Assembly (NCBI RefSeq): GCF_000949255.1 | Contig: NZ_JXUW01000007.1 | Span: 43,387-107,386, forward strand | Direction: 5' to 3' | DNA from: Ferrimicrobium acidiphilum DSM 19497 | Lineage (GTDB): Bacteria; Actinomycetota; Acidimicrobiia; Acidimicrobiales; Acidimicrobiaceae | Length of the DNA: 64,000 nt | Shown: one piece after another, positions 1 through 7,390 of the stretch | Position numbering within the stretch: the first letter of the stretch is position 1 | How the letters are laid out: each line of letters opens with the position of its first letter | The notes under the pieces: model-generated | Database searches by the model: none | Told to the model about the DNA's origin: nothing | The model's input: the letters and a program-made list of their open reading frames with translations, nothing else | Made by a program: the position numbers and the translations under genes

Positions 1-1
1 C

Positions 2-1606
2 TTCTCCAACCTCAACGCTGCAGTCGCCTACGCTAAGAGCCTCCACCCTGCCGCAGTGACCAACAGCTACGGCGGCAGCGAGTTCAGCTCCGAAACCTCC
101 TACAACGCCAACTACTCATACTCCCCCTCATCGTCGGGCGGCGCGACGGCGGTAACGGCCGCTACCGGTGACAGCGGCTACGGCGTGGAGTTCCCCGCCG
201 CCGCCCCCAACCTGACCGCAGTCGGCGGCACCAGTCTCACCTACACCGGCACCGGCGCCACCCTTGCGTGGAACCCCCAGACCGTCTGGTCCGGGGCGGG
301 CGCGGGCTGCTCCGCCTACGAGACCATGCCCAGCTGGCAGGACACGTCCGCATTCGACGTGTCCAGCGTGTGCGCTAGCCGCCAGGTAGGAGACGTGTCC
401 GCAGTCGCGGATCCCAACACCGGGGTCGCTGTCTACGACACCTACAGCGAGCCCGGTTGGATGGTCTTCGGAGGCACCAGCGCATCTACGCAGATCATCG
501 GCGCCATGTACGGCCTCGCCGCAGGAGCGGGCGTCGAGCAGCCCTCCCCCGCAGGCCTCTACCAGGGGACCGGCGTGGTGGCGGTGACCTCCGGCAGCGA
601 TGGCAGCTGCGGCACTTACCTGTGCCAGGCCGGCACCGGACGGCTGTCCAGCGGATATGCCGGCCCAGTCGGCGTCGGCGTCCCCGACGGAATCGGCGCC
701 TTCTCGGCTGCCACCGCCGGCTCGCTCAGCTTCAGCCCCTCCTCCGAGACGGCCACCGCCGGCCAACCGACAGGGTCACTGAAGGTCAACCTGTCCGCAC
801 CTGCGCCCTCCGGCGGGGTCACCGTCAACCTTGCCACCAGCTCCTCTGGCGGCAGCTTCTCCACCTCCTCGACCGGTGGGTTCAACCACACCCTCTCGCT
901 AACTGTGGCAGGAGGCGCCACGGCTACAGGGACCTTCTATTACGAGGACACGGTCGCCGGCACCTCGACCGTGACTGCCTCGGCCCCCGGTTGGACGACA
1001 GGCAACCTCTCGGTGACCGTCGACCCCGGCCCTCTCGCCTCGATCACGGTGAGCCCATCATCGGCCACCGTGGCTGAAGGCGCCACCCAGACCTTCACCG
1101 CCACAGGGGCGGACTCCTACGGCAACCCGGTCGTCGTCGACCCGTCCTGGACCACCACCGTCTCCGGTGGCGCTGTCAGCCCGTCGAGCGGCAGTTCAAC
1201 GACCTTCACCGCCGGCTCGACCTCAGGCGCTGGCGCCGTCACCGCCACACAGAACGGCGTCAGCGGTTCGGCGTCGGTCACCGTCAGCTCCCTCGCCGCC
1301 ATGACCGTCACCGTCACCAACGGGTTGACGGTCCGCAAGGGCCCCAATTACCGCACTCCCGTCACCGTGACGGCCGCCGATGCCACGACGTTGGCTCCCC
1401 TCAGCGGGGCCAACGTGGCGCTCGACGTCTTCTCGGGGTCCTGCTCGACAGGCACTCTCGTCAGTTCGGGCAGCGGAACCACCGGGAGCAACGGGCAGGT
1501 GACCTTCACCTTCACGACCAAGAGCCAGGGAACTTACTGCGCCGTCGCCACCGCCACCTACAGCGGCTACAGCACCGGCACCAGCCAAGACTCCTTCACC
1601 AACTGA
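2..1606 (+). CDS. Secreted sedolisin-type (S53) acid serine protease with bacterial Ig-like tail, 5' end missing
   Basis: The open frame enters from the left edge, so the propeptide and N-terminal catalytic part are missing. Seen: an S53-like core with NSYGGSE, a GDSG segment (the family's oxyanion-hole aspartate region), FPAAAPNLTAVGGTSL, and the catalytic serine in GGTSAS. After about residue 230 the chain becomes Ser/Thr/Gly/Ala-rich beta repeats resembling BIG/invasin-type Ig domains (e.g. SITVSPSSATVAEGATQTF), followed by one longer repeat with two cysteines. S53 enzymes are secreted endopeptidases active at acid pH, which fits an acidophile. Base composition is unusual: two 60-base lines counted by eye are 75% and 70% GC with C/G third positions, against about 46% in the MFS gene at 16 kb. 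This suggests recent acquisition or a distinct codon regime. The stop at 1604-1606 is clear. Confidence 0.85.
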   Translation, partial: FSNLNAAVAYAKSLHPAAVTNSYGGSEFSSETSYNANYSYSPSSSGGATAVTAATGDSGYGVEFPAAAPNLTAVGGTSLTYTGTGATLAWNPQTVWSGAGAGCSAYETMPSWQDTSAFDVSSVCASRQVGDVSAVADPNTGVAVYDTYSEPGWMVFGGTSASTQIIGAMYGLAAGAGVEQPSPAGLYQGTGVVAVTSGSDGSCGTYLCQAGTGRLSSGYAGPVGVGVPDGIGAFSAATAGSLSFSPSSETATAGQPTGSLKVNLSAPAPSGGVTVNLATSSSGGSFSTSSTGGFNHTLSLTVAGGATATGTFYYEDTVAGTSTVTASAPGWTTGNLSVTVDPGPLASITVSPSSATVAEGATQTFTATGADSYGNPVVVDPSWTTTVSGGAVSPSSGSSTTFTAGSTSGAGAVTATQNGVSGSASVTVSSLAAMTVTVTNGLTVRKGPNYRTPVTVTAADATTLAPLSGANVALDVFSGSCSTGTLVSSGSGTTGSNGQVTFTFTTKSQGTYCAVATATYSGYSTGTSQDSFTN

Positions 1607-2350
1607 ACCGCCCGGACACCCCGACCAACATCAAACGGCGCGCTACACCGAAGTAACCGCTAGCCAACCGAATACCACCCGGCCTACTCGGCGTCTCGCG
1701 CCCGGCTGGAAGGCGCCGCCGACTACCCCTCGCCCAAACGCCACGAAAGCACAAGAAGTTCCAAACTTCGACGCTAGAACGGCAGCGGCGTGTTGAGGGC
1801 ATCTATGGAGTGGCGCGTCACTTTGAGCTGGCACCGCGTCGCTTGGCAGACCTGCTGTAGTTGGTTGGTATCCAATAGGCGGTGTGGCTCAGAGATTCGA
1901 CGTGGACCTCATCGACGATGACGACGTCTTCGAAACAGGTGCGCGGCCAGCACACTTGTTTGGGCATCCCCATCTTGGCGTGGATGACATCTACGACGTG
2001 TGGGCCGCAAATCGCTGTTGTGCCTGGCGGATCCTACCAACGCACTGGCTCATGCGGGTGGACGGTCCCTTGAGTGTGCTCCACTTCCTTTGTGGGGCGA
2101 CCTCCGTCATGCTATCCATCTCAGCCCCCCTAGCCCGCCGAAGGATTTCGCCCCTGACCAGTCTGCGTCCTTACACTGGTCCACTCCCGCATTGTCGTGA
2201 CCGCTCCTTGCGAACCGAGATCTCGCGTCCAAGGTGGTTGCGCACATGATCGGCGAGGATCTCAAGGCCTTGGTCTCGCAAACTGGGAGCAGCCTCAAGG
2301 GATCGCCCTGGCCAGTGGTGGCCGTGAGATTACTGTTATGGCAGGAATGC
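1607..2350. other. Gene-poor stretch with a possible decayed small ORF
   Basis: No convincing gene. A plus-strand frame opening at GTG 1884 encodes an acidic start (DLIDDDDVFETGARP) and HLFGHPHLGVDDIYDVW, then turns into cysteine- and arginine-rich sequence with no protein character. This looks like the first third of a small real protein followed by a frameshift. I cannot name the family. Nothing else is recognisable on either strand. Confidence 0.35.
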
Positions 2351-2390
2351 TCAGTCTGAAATTTGTACAAGTTCATGTTATAATACAGCC
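2351..2390 (+). promoter_or_regulatory. Leaderless promoter and palindromic operator of the toxin-antitoxin operon
   Basis: A perfect TATAAT lies at 2379-2384, only 6 bases before the antitoxin ATG at 2391, so transcription would start at or next to the start codon. The palindrome TTGTACAA at 2363-2370 sits just upstream of the -10 box, where an autorepressing antitoxin would bind. No good -35 hexamer is visible at 17 bases; CTGAAA nearby is a weak candidate. Confidence 0.6.
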
Positions 2391-2684
2391 ATGGCAGAGA
2401 TGGTAGTCCCTACTAGTGAGGTCAGAGCAGCTCTCGGACAGATCACCAAGCGCTTCGACGCCGGTGACTCCGAACCGGTATTCTTCGGGTCGCATCGCCG
2501 GGTCCAGGCAGTGCTTGTCCCCATCGCAACATGGGAGAAGCTGCTCGCCCATGCCGAGGACGAGTTGGACCTTGGTATAGCAAGACGCCGCCTTAGCGAT
2601 CGTGGCGAGTGGCTCAGCGAAGAAGAACTCGATGCCGCAGTTACCCGTGCGATAGAGAAGGCTTCTGGGCAAGCGCCGGCTTGA
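2391..2684 (+). CDS. Type II antitoxin, Phd/YefM-like
   Basis: 97 residues, a usual antitoxin length. The N-terminus (MVVPTSEVRAALGQITKRF) and the following FFGSHRRVQAVLVPIATWEKL resemble the Phd/YefM DNA-binding fold, in which a beta-hairpin dimer binds the operator and the acidic C-terminal half (EEELDAAVTRAIEKA) wraps the toxin. It is the first gene of a two-gene operon; its TGA overlaps the likely TTG start of the toxin (TTGA at 2681-2684), implying translational coupling. By family analogy it neutralises the partner and represses its own promoter at the TTGTACAA palindrome upstream. The family assignment is by sequence character only. Confidence 0.8.
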   Translation: MAEMVVPTSEVRAALGQITKRFDAGDSEPVFFGSHRRVQAVLVPIATWEKLLAHAEDELDLGIARRRLSDRGEWLSEEELDAAVTRAIEKASGQAPA

Positions 2685-3058
2685 AGCAACGGGTGCAACC
2701 AGCTCGCTATCGGGTTCTTGCCCACCCAGCAATAGCAGACGATCTTGCCATGCTTGCTGGCTACGGACCGCAGGCGGTGATCGCCGCTCGCAAAGTGCTC
2801 GATGATCTCGCGTATGCAAGGGTAACCGGCAAGCTCCTTGGATCCCGGTATGTCACCGGCGACTTGACCGGCTACGCCAGCGTTAAGTTCGACGTCCCCG
2901 GCAGCCCTACCCGTCGCTTCAGGCTCGTCTACGGCGACATCGACAACGAGACCCGTGGTGTACTCGCTATTGGAGTCCGTGACGAACACGCTATCTACCG
3001 ACTTGCGCTAGAGCGTCTGCAAACTAGCAATGAGAGTTCCACAGCCGACGAGTTCTGA
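2681..3058 (+). CDS. Type II toxin, RelE/ParE-like
   Basis: The likely start is TTG 2681, overlapping the antitoxin stop; an in-frame GTG at 2693 is an alternative, and the frame open further upstream only shadows the antitoxin. The product is about 125 residues. RYRVLAHPAIADDLAML is the typical RelE/ParE opening helix, followed by a long helix, GDLTGYASVKF and FRLVYGDID strands, and a final IGVRDEHAIYRLALERL, matching the RelE-fold order. RelE members are ribosome-dependent mRNA interferases and ParE members gyrase poisons; I cannot decide between them. The pair sits just outside the repeat-bounded block starting at 3.3 kb, a common position for maintenance modules. Confidence 0.8.
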   Translation: MKQRVQPARYRVLAHPAIADDLAMLAGYGPQAVIAARKVLDDLAYARVTGKLLGSRYVTGDLTGYASVKFDVPGSPTRRFRLVYGDIDNETRGVLAIGVRDEHAIYRLALERLQTSNESSTADEF

Positions 3059-3341
3059 TCTAGTCGTAGCGAGCCCACCGTTGCGCGGCACAACATGCCT
3101 ATCAGTGGTGGGTACCTAACCGCGAGGTGTCGGTCCGTTGCTGGCAACAGCTGCCTACCATAAACTAGCGCTGCGCTGGGTATTGTCTCAATTGGCCGCA
3201 GGACATCCTATTCAGGGGCTTCTGCGGCGTTCGGGTTACGACACGTGCGAGTAGAGCTCAACCGCACCCATCCTGGGACACCCGAGCTCATCGAGCACTT
3301 TGTCGGGCTCCTTGTGAACGAACATGCACAGGTTGGCGCTG

Positions 3342-3641
3342 GAGTTCCTCACCAAATGGGACACACCACTCTGCTTGCCTCTGCCGCTTGTAGCGTATCG
3401 ATTTGTTCGGCCGCCAATCTGCGATAGATACTCAAATGTCGACGAGTCTTCTCTTTCCTAGTTTTCTGATCTTCTATTTGAGTTGGGAATGAATCCCCTT
3501 GTGCTCTCGTGGAGAGTGTCACACTTTAATTCGTGACATTTTTAGAAATCAACTCTCGGAGTCATTGGAGTAATATGGCCTCTGAGCTGGGATAATAAGC
3601 GCGCTCGGAGAGATTCGAACTCCCAACCTTCTGATCCGAAG
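3342..3641 (-). repeat. RepA copy 1: tRNA-Arg 3'-end fragment plus conserved downstream tract
   Basis: Read on the minus strand, this begins with the 3' part of a tRNA-Arg (anticodon loop through acceptor, about 3599-3641), then about 170 bases also found after tRNA-Arg(ACG) at 19.7 kb and after the tRNA fragment at 34.1 kb, then a stretch resembling an IS3 orfB tail (RRHS motif). The anticodon-loop part reads TTCGGA as in tRNA-Arg(TCG), but the adjoining stem matches the ACG gene, so the fragment is a hybrid. It looks like an att scar or duplicated chromosomal flank. Compared with the copy at 34 kb it lacks about 30 bases near 3.42 kb. Confidence 0.75.
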
Positions 3642-3988
3642 TTGGCCCTTGAGCCCTTAAATAAAGGTCATGAGTTTGCATCAGCGCAGCTCAGAGCAGG
3701 TATTGTGTTCAGCAGTTGTCGGGAACACTCATGGTTGTTCAAGATTCCGTGACATTTTCTGTGACACAAATTGGTAGCCATGTCAGGCGTAGCAAAGCTC
3801 TCACCCGCATCCGGAGTGGACAACACCTCTTGGTCTCCAGCAGCAAGATTGCCCGGCATAAGTCTAGCGCCCACCATAACTGGTCGCTTCTGAAGTCGGA
3901 TCGGTTTTCACTTCAAAACACGCTTCCCGTGTCTATTATGGTCTGTCCTCTCACATGAGAGGTGGATCTCATAGGGTTCACCACTCCA
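3640..3988 (+). repeat. RepB copy 1, dispersed ~350 bp repeat of unknown nature
   Basis: It begins with AGTTGGC directly abutting the tRNA-Arg fragment and ends at CCACTCCA. Full-length counterpart at 10495-10832 and a shorter one at 18235-18495, all in the same orientation. Internal features are a GTGACATTTTCTGTGACA motif near 3749-3766, a CACG-GTG hairpin and a CCTCTC/GAGAGG hairpin near the right end. An open frame crosses it, but differences between copies are mostly amino-acid changing, so coding is unlikely. Confidence 0.8.
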
Positions 3989-4164
3989 GGTGCAAGCGCT
4001 CGCGTATGCTCATAGGTCGTTTGCAGACTGAGAGTACGACAAATAAGGATGATCGTTCATCCCCACCCTCAATGGACGATGTTTGCGCTCTCGCTCGATC
4101 ATATGAATGAGGTAGGCGACAAGCGGCCTGCGAAAGTGGGAGGTAGTCCAGCGAGGGGACGTAG

Positions 4165-4198
4165 TAGGGGCTGGAGTCCCGAAGGATCTCAGCCCCTA
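4165..4198 (-). terminator. Hairpin downstream of formaldehyde dehydrogenase
   Basis: Perfect 8-base arms TAGGGGCT (4165-4172) and AGCCCCTA (4191-4198) flank an 18-base loop, about 25 bases beyond the stop of the minus-strand fdhA. There is no U-tract, so it may be a non-canonical actinobacterial terminator or an mRNA-stabilising stem. Confidence 0.5.
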
Positions 4199-4222
4199 TC
4201 GCTCAGGTAACTATGGGTTGTA

Positions 4223-5440
4223 TTACGACCGCAGTAGACCGTGGGGATCGAGGACGAACTTCTTGGCTACCCCCTTGTCAAAGTCGCTGTAGCCTTCAGG
4301 GGCTTTATCAAGGGGAAGTACGGTTGCATTCACTGCCTTTGCAATTTGGCATTTGTCGTGCAGGATAGCCATCATGAGTTCGCGATTGTAGCTCATCACT
4401 GGGCACTGCCCGGTAGTGAAGGAGTGCGATTTCGCCCAACCCAATCCAAGTCGTACCTTGAGCGAACCGATCTTCGCCTCTTCGTCGATGCCGCCTGGAT
4501 CACCAGTTACGTAAAGTCCTGGGATACCGAGCGATGCTCCTGCTCGCGCTACCGTCATGATGTCATTTAGGACGGTAGCCGGGGCTTCACCTGCTCCGGC
4601 GCCGTGCCCCTTGGCTTCGAAGCCCACGCAGTCTACTGCCGCATCGACCTCCGGTTCACCAACTAGCTCAGCTATCATGTCCGAGAGTGGCACGTCGTTC
4701 CGAAGATCTACAGTTTCACAACCAAAGCTCCTAGCCTGGGCAAGACGGTCAGGGTTCATATCTCCGACGATCACGACAGCCGCCCCGAGCAATTGCGACG
4801 CATGCGCCGAGGCGAGTCCAACTGGTCCGGCGCCAGCGATATAGACAACCGAGCCAGTGCCGACACCGGCCTGTACGGCTCCGTGATAACCGGTTGGGAA
4901 GATATCGGACAACATCGTCAGATCGAGGATCTTCTCCATAGCTTGAGCCTTGTCCGGAAATCTGAGCAGGTTGAAATCGGCATAGGGTACCATGACATAC
5001 TCGGCCTGACCACCGACCCAGCCTCCCATATCTACATAACCATAAGCAGATCCGGGTCGATCAGGGTTCACATTTTCGCAGATTCCAGTCTTGCGTTCTT
5101 TACAGTTACGGCACCTTCCACATGCGATGTTGAACGGAACGGAGACGAGGTCACCTACCTTGATGAACTCTACATCAGGTCCGGCCTCGACTACCTCACC
5201 AGTGATCTCGTGTCCGAGCACCAAGTTTGGGGGAGCCGTCGTGCGCCCACGAACCATGTGCTGGTCGCTTCCGCAAATGTTGGTAGACACTACCTTCAAT
5301 ATGACCCCGTGAGGACACTTGCGGCCGACGTTTACAGGATTAACCCCAGGGCCATCCTGTAGTTCCAACTTCGGATAGTCGATCGTCTGGATCTCTACTT
5401 TGCCCGGAGCTATATAAGCTACTGCCTTATTGCCTGCCAT
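4223..5440 (-). CDS. fdhA: Zinc-dependent, glutathione-independent formaldehyde dehydrogenase
   Basis: 405 residues, the usual length for Pseudomonas-type FdhA (EC 1.2.1.46), which oxidises formaldehyde to formate with tightly held NAD and no added thiol. Seen: catalytic zinc residues in NICGSDQH (Cys56) and LGHE (His77), a structural zinc lobe with cysteines at 107, 110, 113 and 121, and a nucleotide-binding GAGPVG near residue 203. The long insert with DCVGFEAKGHG and the tail GVAKKFVLDPHG are typical of the formaldehyde dehydrogenase branch rather than ordinary alcohol dehydrogenases. A strong AGGAGG lies just before the ATG. With the alcohol dehydrogenase, facilitator and two-component genes to its right it suggests methanol or formaldehyde handling in the cytoplasm. 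A hairpin follows the stop. Confidence 0.92.
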   Translation of the reverse strand: MAGNKAVAYIAPGKVEIQTIDYPKLELQDGPGVNPVNVGRKCPHGVILKVVSTNICGSDQHMVRGRTTAPPNLVLGHEITGEVVEAGPDVEFIKVGDLVSVPFNIACGRCRNCKERKTGICENVNPDRPGSAYGYVDMGGWVGGQAEYVMVPYADFNLLRFPDKAQAMEKILDLTMLSDIFPTGYHGAVQAGVGTGSVVYIAGAGPVGLASAHASQLLGAAVVIVGDMNPDRLAQARSFGCETVDLRNDVPLSDMIAELVGEPEVDAAVDCVGFEAKGHGAGAGEAPATVLNDIMTVARAGASLGIPGLYVTGDPGGIDEEAKIGSLKVRLGLGWAKSHSFTTGQCPVMSYNRELMMAILHDKCQIAKAVNATVLPLDKAPEGYSDFDKGVAKKFVLDPHGLLRS

Positions 5441-5544
5441 GTTATTTCCTCCTAGTCGTAGTTGCCTTGATAGAATTCCGATCCCGTCTCACAACGGTGA
5501 TCACAGCACGGGTAGCAAGCAAGGCTCCTCACTGCCCGACTTCT

Positions 5545-6408
5545 TTAACTCGCCTCTGACGAGACTCCGCGCGCTTTGATGGCAATCCACGGATATATGC
5601 CAGCGACGGCGGCAGCACCAACCAGCTGAGCGACGATATAGACGAGCAATACGTTCCAATGGAACGCCAGACCGAGGGCTGCGTCAGCAATCATAGGTCC
5701 AGCGGTTCGTGCGGGGTTGATGCCCGCACCGGAGACATTGCCGAGCAGAATGATGAGTCCGGCAATGTTGAGCGCGATGATCAGGCCGGCCCACCCGGTG
5801 GGTGCCTTTTTATTGATAGCTAATCCATAGACGCCGAGCACCAATGCGAACGTGCCAATCATCTCCGCTACACCGGCGCGCCACAGTGGCACGCCTGGAA
5901 ATGGGCCTGGCGCACCGAGCCCACCGATCGCCCATGCTTGGTGGCCGTAGACTAGGGCGATAGCGAAGGCTCCGAGGGTACCGCCGATCAGCTGAGCTAC
6001 CCAATATGCCACTGCTTCACGGAGGGAGATATGCCGACGTAGGAGCAGCGCGAATGTTACTGCCGGATTGATGTGTGCCCCGCTCACGTGGCCAAACACG
6101 TATATCATTGTCATGATCGCAAAAGCAAAAGCCAATCCGATGGCTAGCCAATCACCCATACCGCCGAGTGCACCGATACCGATATCGTTAGGGTTGCCAA
6201 ACGTAGGCGCTTTGTGCCCAAGGATAAGCGTCACGGCTGCAGTTCCCGCTCCAACGAAGACCAGGAAGAAGATCCCCAGCGCCTCAGCTGCGGCCTTCTG
6301 AGGTAATGACCATCGTTCCTCTTCCACACGCCCCCCATTCATTAGATGCCGTTGATCGGTCGCGGACTGTCTTTGCTCTCGACTCAGTCGTTTGAGCGGC
6401 AAAGACAA
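5545..6408 (-). CDS. Aquaporin / glycerol facilitator (MIP family)
   Basis: 287 residues with both pore signatures: HINPAV in the first half and GINPARTAGP in the second, each preceded by three predicted membrane helices, giving the six-helix, two-half MIP fold. The N-terminal 38 or so residues are hydrophilic, and an internal ATG (MNGGRVEEE) is an alternative start. The channel conducts water or small neutral solutes passively across the cytoplasmic membrane; which one cannot be read with certainty. Sitting between fdhA and an alcohol-responsive-looking regulatory operon, a role in admitting small alcohols or glycerol is a reasonable inference. A long imperfect hairpin lies just upstream (6455-6497). 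Confidence 0.88.
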   Translation of the reverse strand: MSLPLKRLSREQRQSATDQRHLMNGGRVEEERWSLPQKAAAEALGIFFLVFVGAGTAAVTLILGHKAPTFGNPNDIGIGALGGMGDWLAIGLAFAFAIMTMIYVFGHVSGAHINPAVTFALLLRRHISLREAVAYWVAQLIGGTLGAFAIALVYGHQAWAIGGLGAPGPFPGVPLWRAGVAEMIGTFALVLGVYGLAINKKAPTGWAGLIIALNIAGLIILLGNVSGAGINPARTAGPMIADAALGLAFHWNVLLVYIVAQLVGAAAVAGIYPWIAIKARGVSSEAS

Positions 6409-6454
6409 CTCTACGCTTGAGGCACGGATGTTTAGAGAGGAGAATGGCCAGTTC

Positions 6455-6497
6455 TCGGTACCTATTGGTTAGTCATTCACTAGCCAATAGATACCGA
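6455..6497. promoter_or_regulatory. 18-pair inverted repeat upstream of the aquaporin gene
   Basis: Arms TCGGTA + CTATTGGTTAG (6455-6472) and CTAGCCAATAG + TACCGA (6480-6497) pair over nearly their whole length with one mismatch and one wobble, loop TCATTCA. It lies 47-89 bases before the aquaporin start. With no U-tract on either side, an operator or 5' leader structure is more likely than a terminator. Confidence 0.45.
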
Positions 6498-6712
6498 AGA
6501 AAAGCTACGCAGCTCCTATGGACTGTGGAGGCTTGAGCAACCAAGTGTCAAGACACCTGGCATCCCCGAGGAGACACTGAGACACTGCCTAGACTTGGTT
6601 GACTCCAACGTTTCGGTCTTACTTAGACGTTCCATCTCGGTCAATTAACTGGTATCATTAGGCTCTGATCTCTGCAAGTGTGCTCAGTAGGCAATCACTA
6701 ACAGCAACCCTT

Positions 6713-6748
6713 TCAGTCCGAAATGAGCCCTCAGTCCGAAATGAGCCC
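6713..6748. repeat. 18 bp perfect tandem duplication at the response-regulator stop codon
   Basis: TCAGTCCGAAATGAGCCC occurs twice back to back (6713-6730, 6731-6748). The stop codon of the regulator lies in the second copy, so the duplication added sequence just after the gene without changing the protein. Confidence 0.8.
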
Positions 6749-7390
6749 TAACCTGGTCGCGACAAAGACCATTTCCGCACGGTGGGTGACCCCAAGGTTG
6801 TGGTTAATCCGTCGAAGGTGATACTTCACTGTGCTCTCGCTGAGGAAGCATTGTTTGGCGATTTCGACATTTGTGAGGCCTTGTGCGACTAGGCGCACGA
6901 TCTCAGTCTCTCGTTCTGACAGGGATGCCGTGCCGTCTTCTGCTCCAGAGCCGACAGACCCTACTAGCAAACTGACTGCTTGGTTGTCGAAGCCCACTTC
7001 ACCTGCATGGACCGCCCGCACAATCTTGAGAAGATCCTCAGCGTCTACTTCTTTCTGAACATATCCGCTGGCACCGAGCTTGATCGCTTCAAGAAGCAAT
7101 TGCCGATTAAGGAATGCGGTGAAGATGATGACGCGGGCTGTGGAGTTAGCCGCCACTATCTCACGACAGACCTTGAACCCCTCATCCGGTTTTGAGGCTC
7201 CGAGCTTAAGATCCAAGAGGACGATGTCGGGATTGACATCTGCCACGACCGCAAGGGCCTCTGTAGGATTGCTCGCCTGTCCGGCCACCATGATGTCCGG
7301 TTCGAGTTCCAGTACCGCCTGTAGTCCGTGACGAACGATGGCATGGTCATCGATCATGACGACTCGTATGGGGTCGAGGGGGGCTAACAT
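6731..7390 (-). CDS. NarL/FixJ-type response regulator
   Basis: 219 residues. The receiver domain (1-125) has the acidic pair MIDDH, phospho-acceptor Asp60 in IVLLDLKLG, the Thr in IIFTAF and Lys in GYVQKEV. A C-terminal LuxR-type helix-turn-helix (about 155-210) carries LSERETEIVRLVAQGLTN and SESTVKYHLRRI. It is the DNA-binding partner of the histidine kinase immediately upstream, whose end it overlaps by 7 bases, and the last gene of a three-gene operon starting with an iron alcohol dehydrogenase. The likely output is control of this alcohol/C1 cluster, by analogy with Erc/Mad-type alcohol-sensing systems; that is inference. Confidence 0.93.
   Translation of the reverse strand: MLAPLDPIRVVMIDDHAIVRHGLQAVLELEPDIMVAGQASNPTEALAVVADVNPDIVLLDLKLGASKPDEGFKVCREIVAANSTARVIIFTAFLNRQLLLEAIKLGASGYVQKEVDAEDLLKIVRAVHAGEVGFDNQAVSLLVGSVGSGAEDGTASLSERETEIVRLVAQGLTNVEIAKQCFLSESTVKYHLRRINHNLGVTHRAEMVFVATRLGLISD

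Noticed and set aside
128..766. 212-residue minus-strand frame opposite the S53 protease
   Set aside because: It is a by-product of the very GC-rich codon usage of the protease; its translation is Gly/Ala/Arg-rich with no domain.
3716..3958. Open frame across RepB shared by copies 1, 2 and 3
   Set aside because: Most base differences between copies change the amino acid, the third copy ends abruptly, and there is no ribosome-binding site or family signal; a frame left open by chance in a repeat is more likely.
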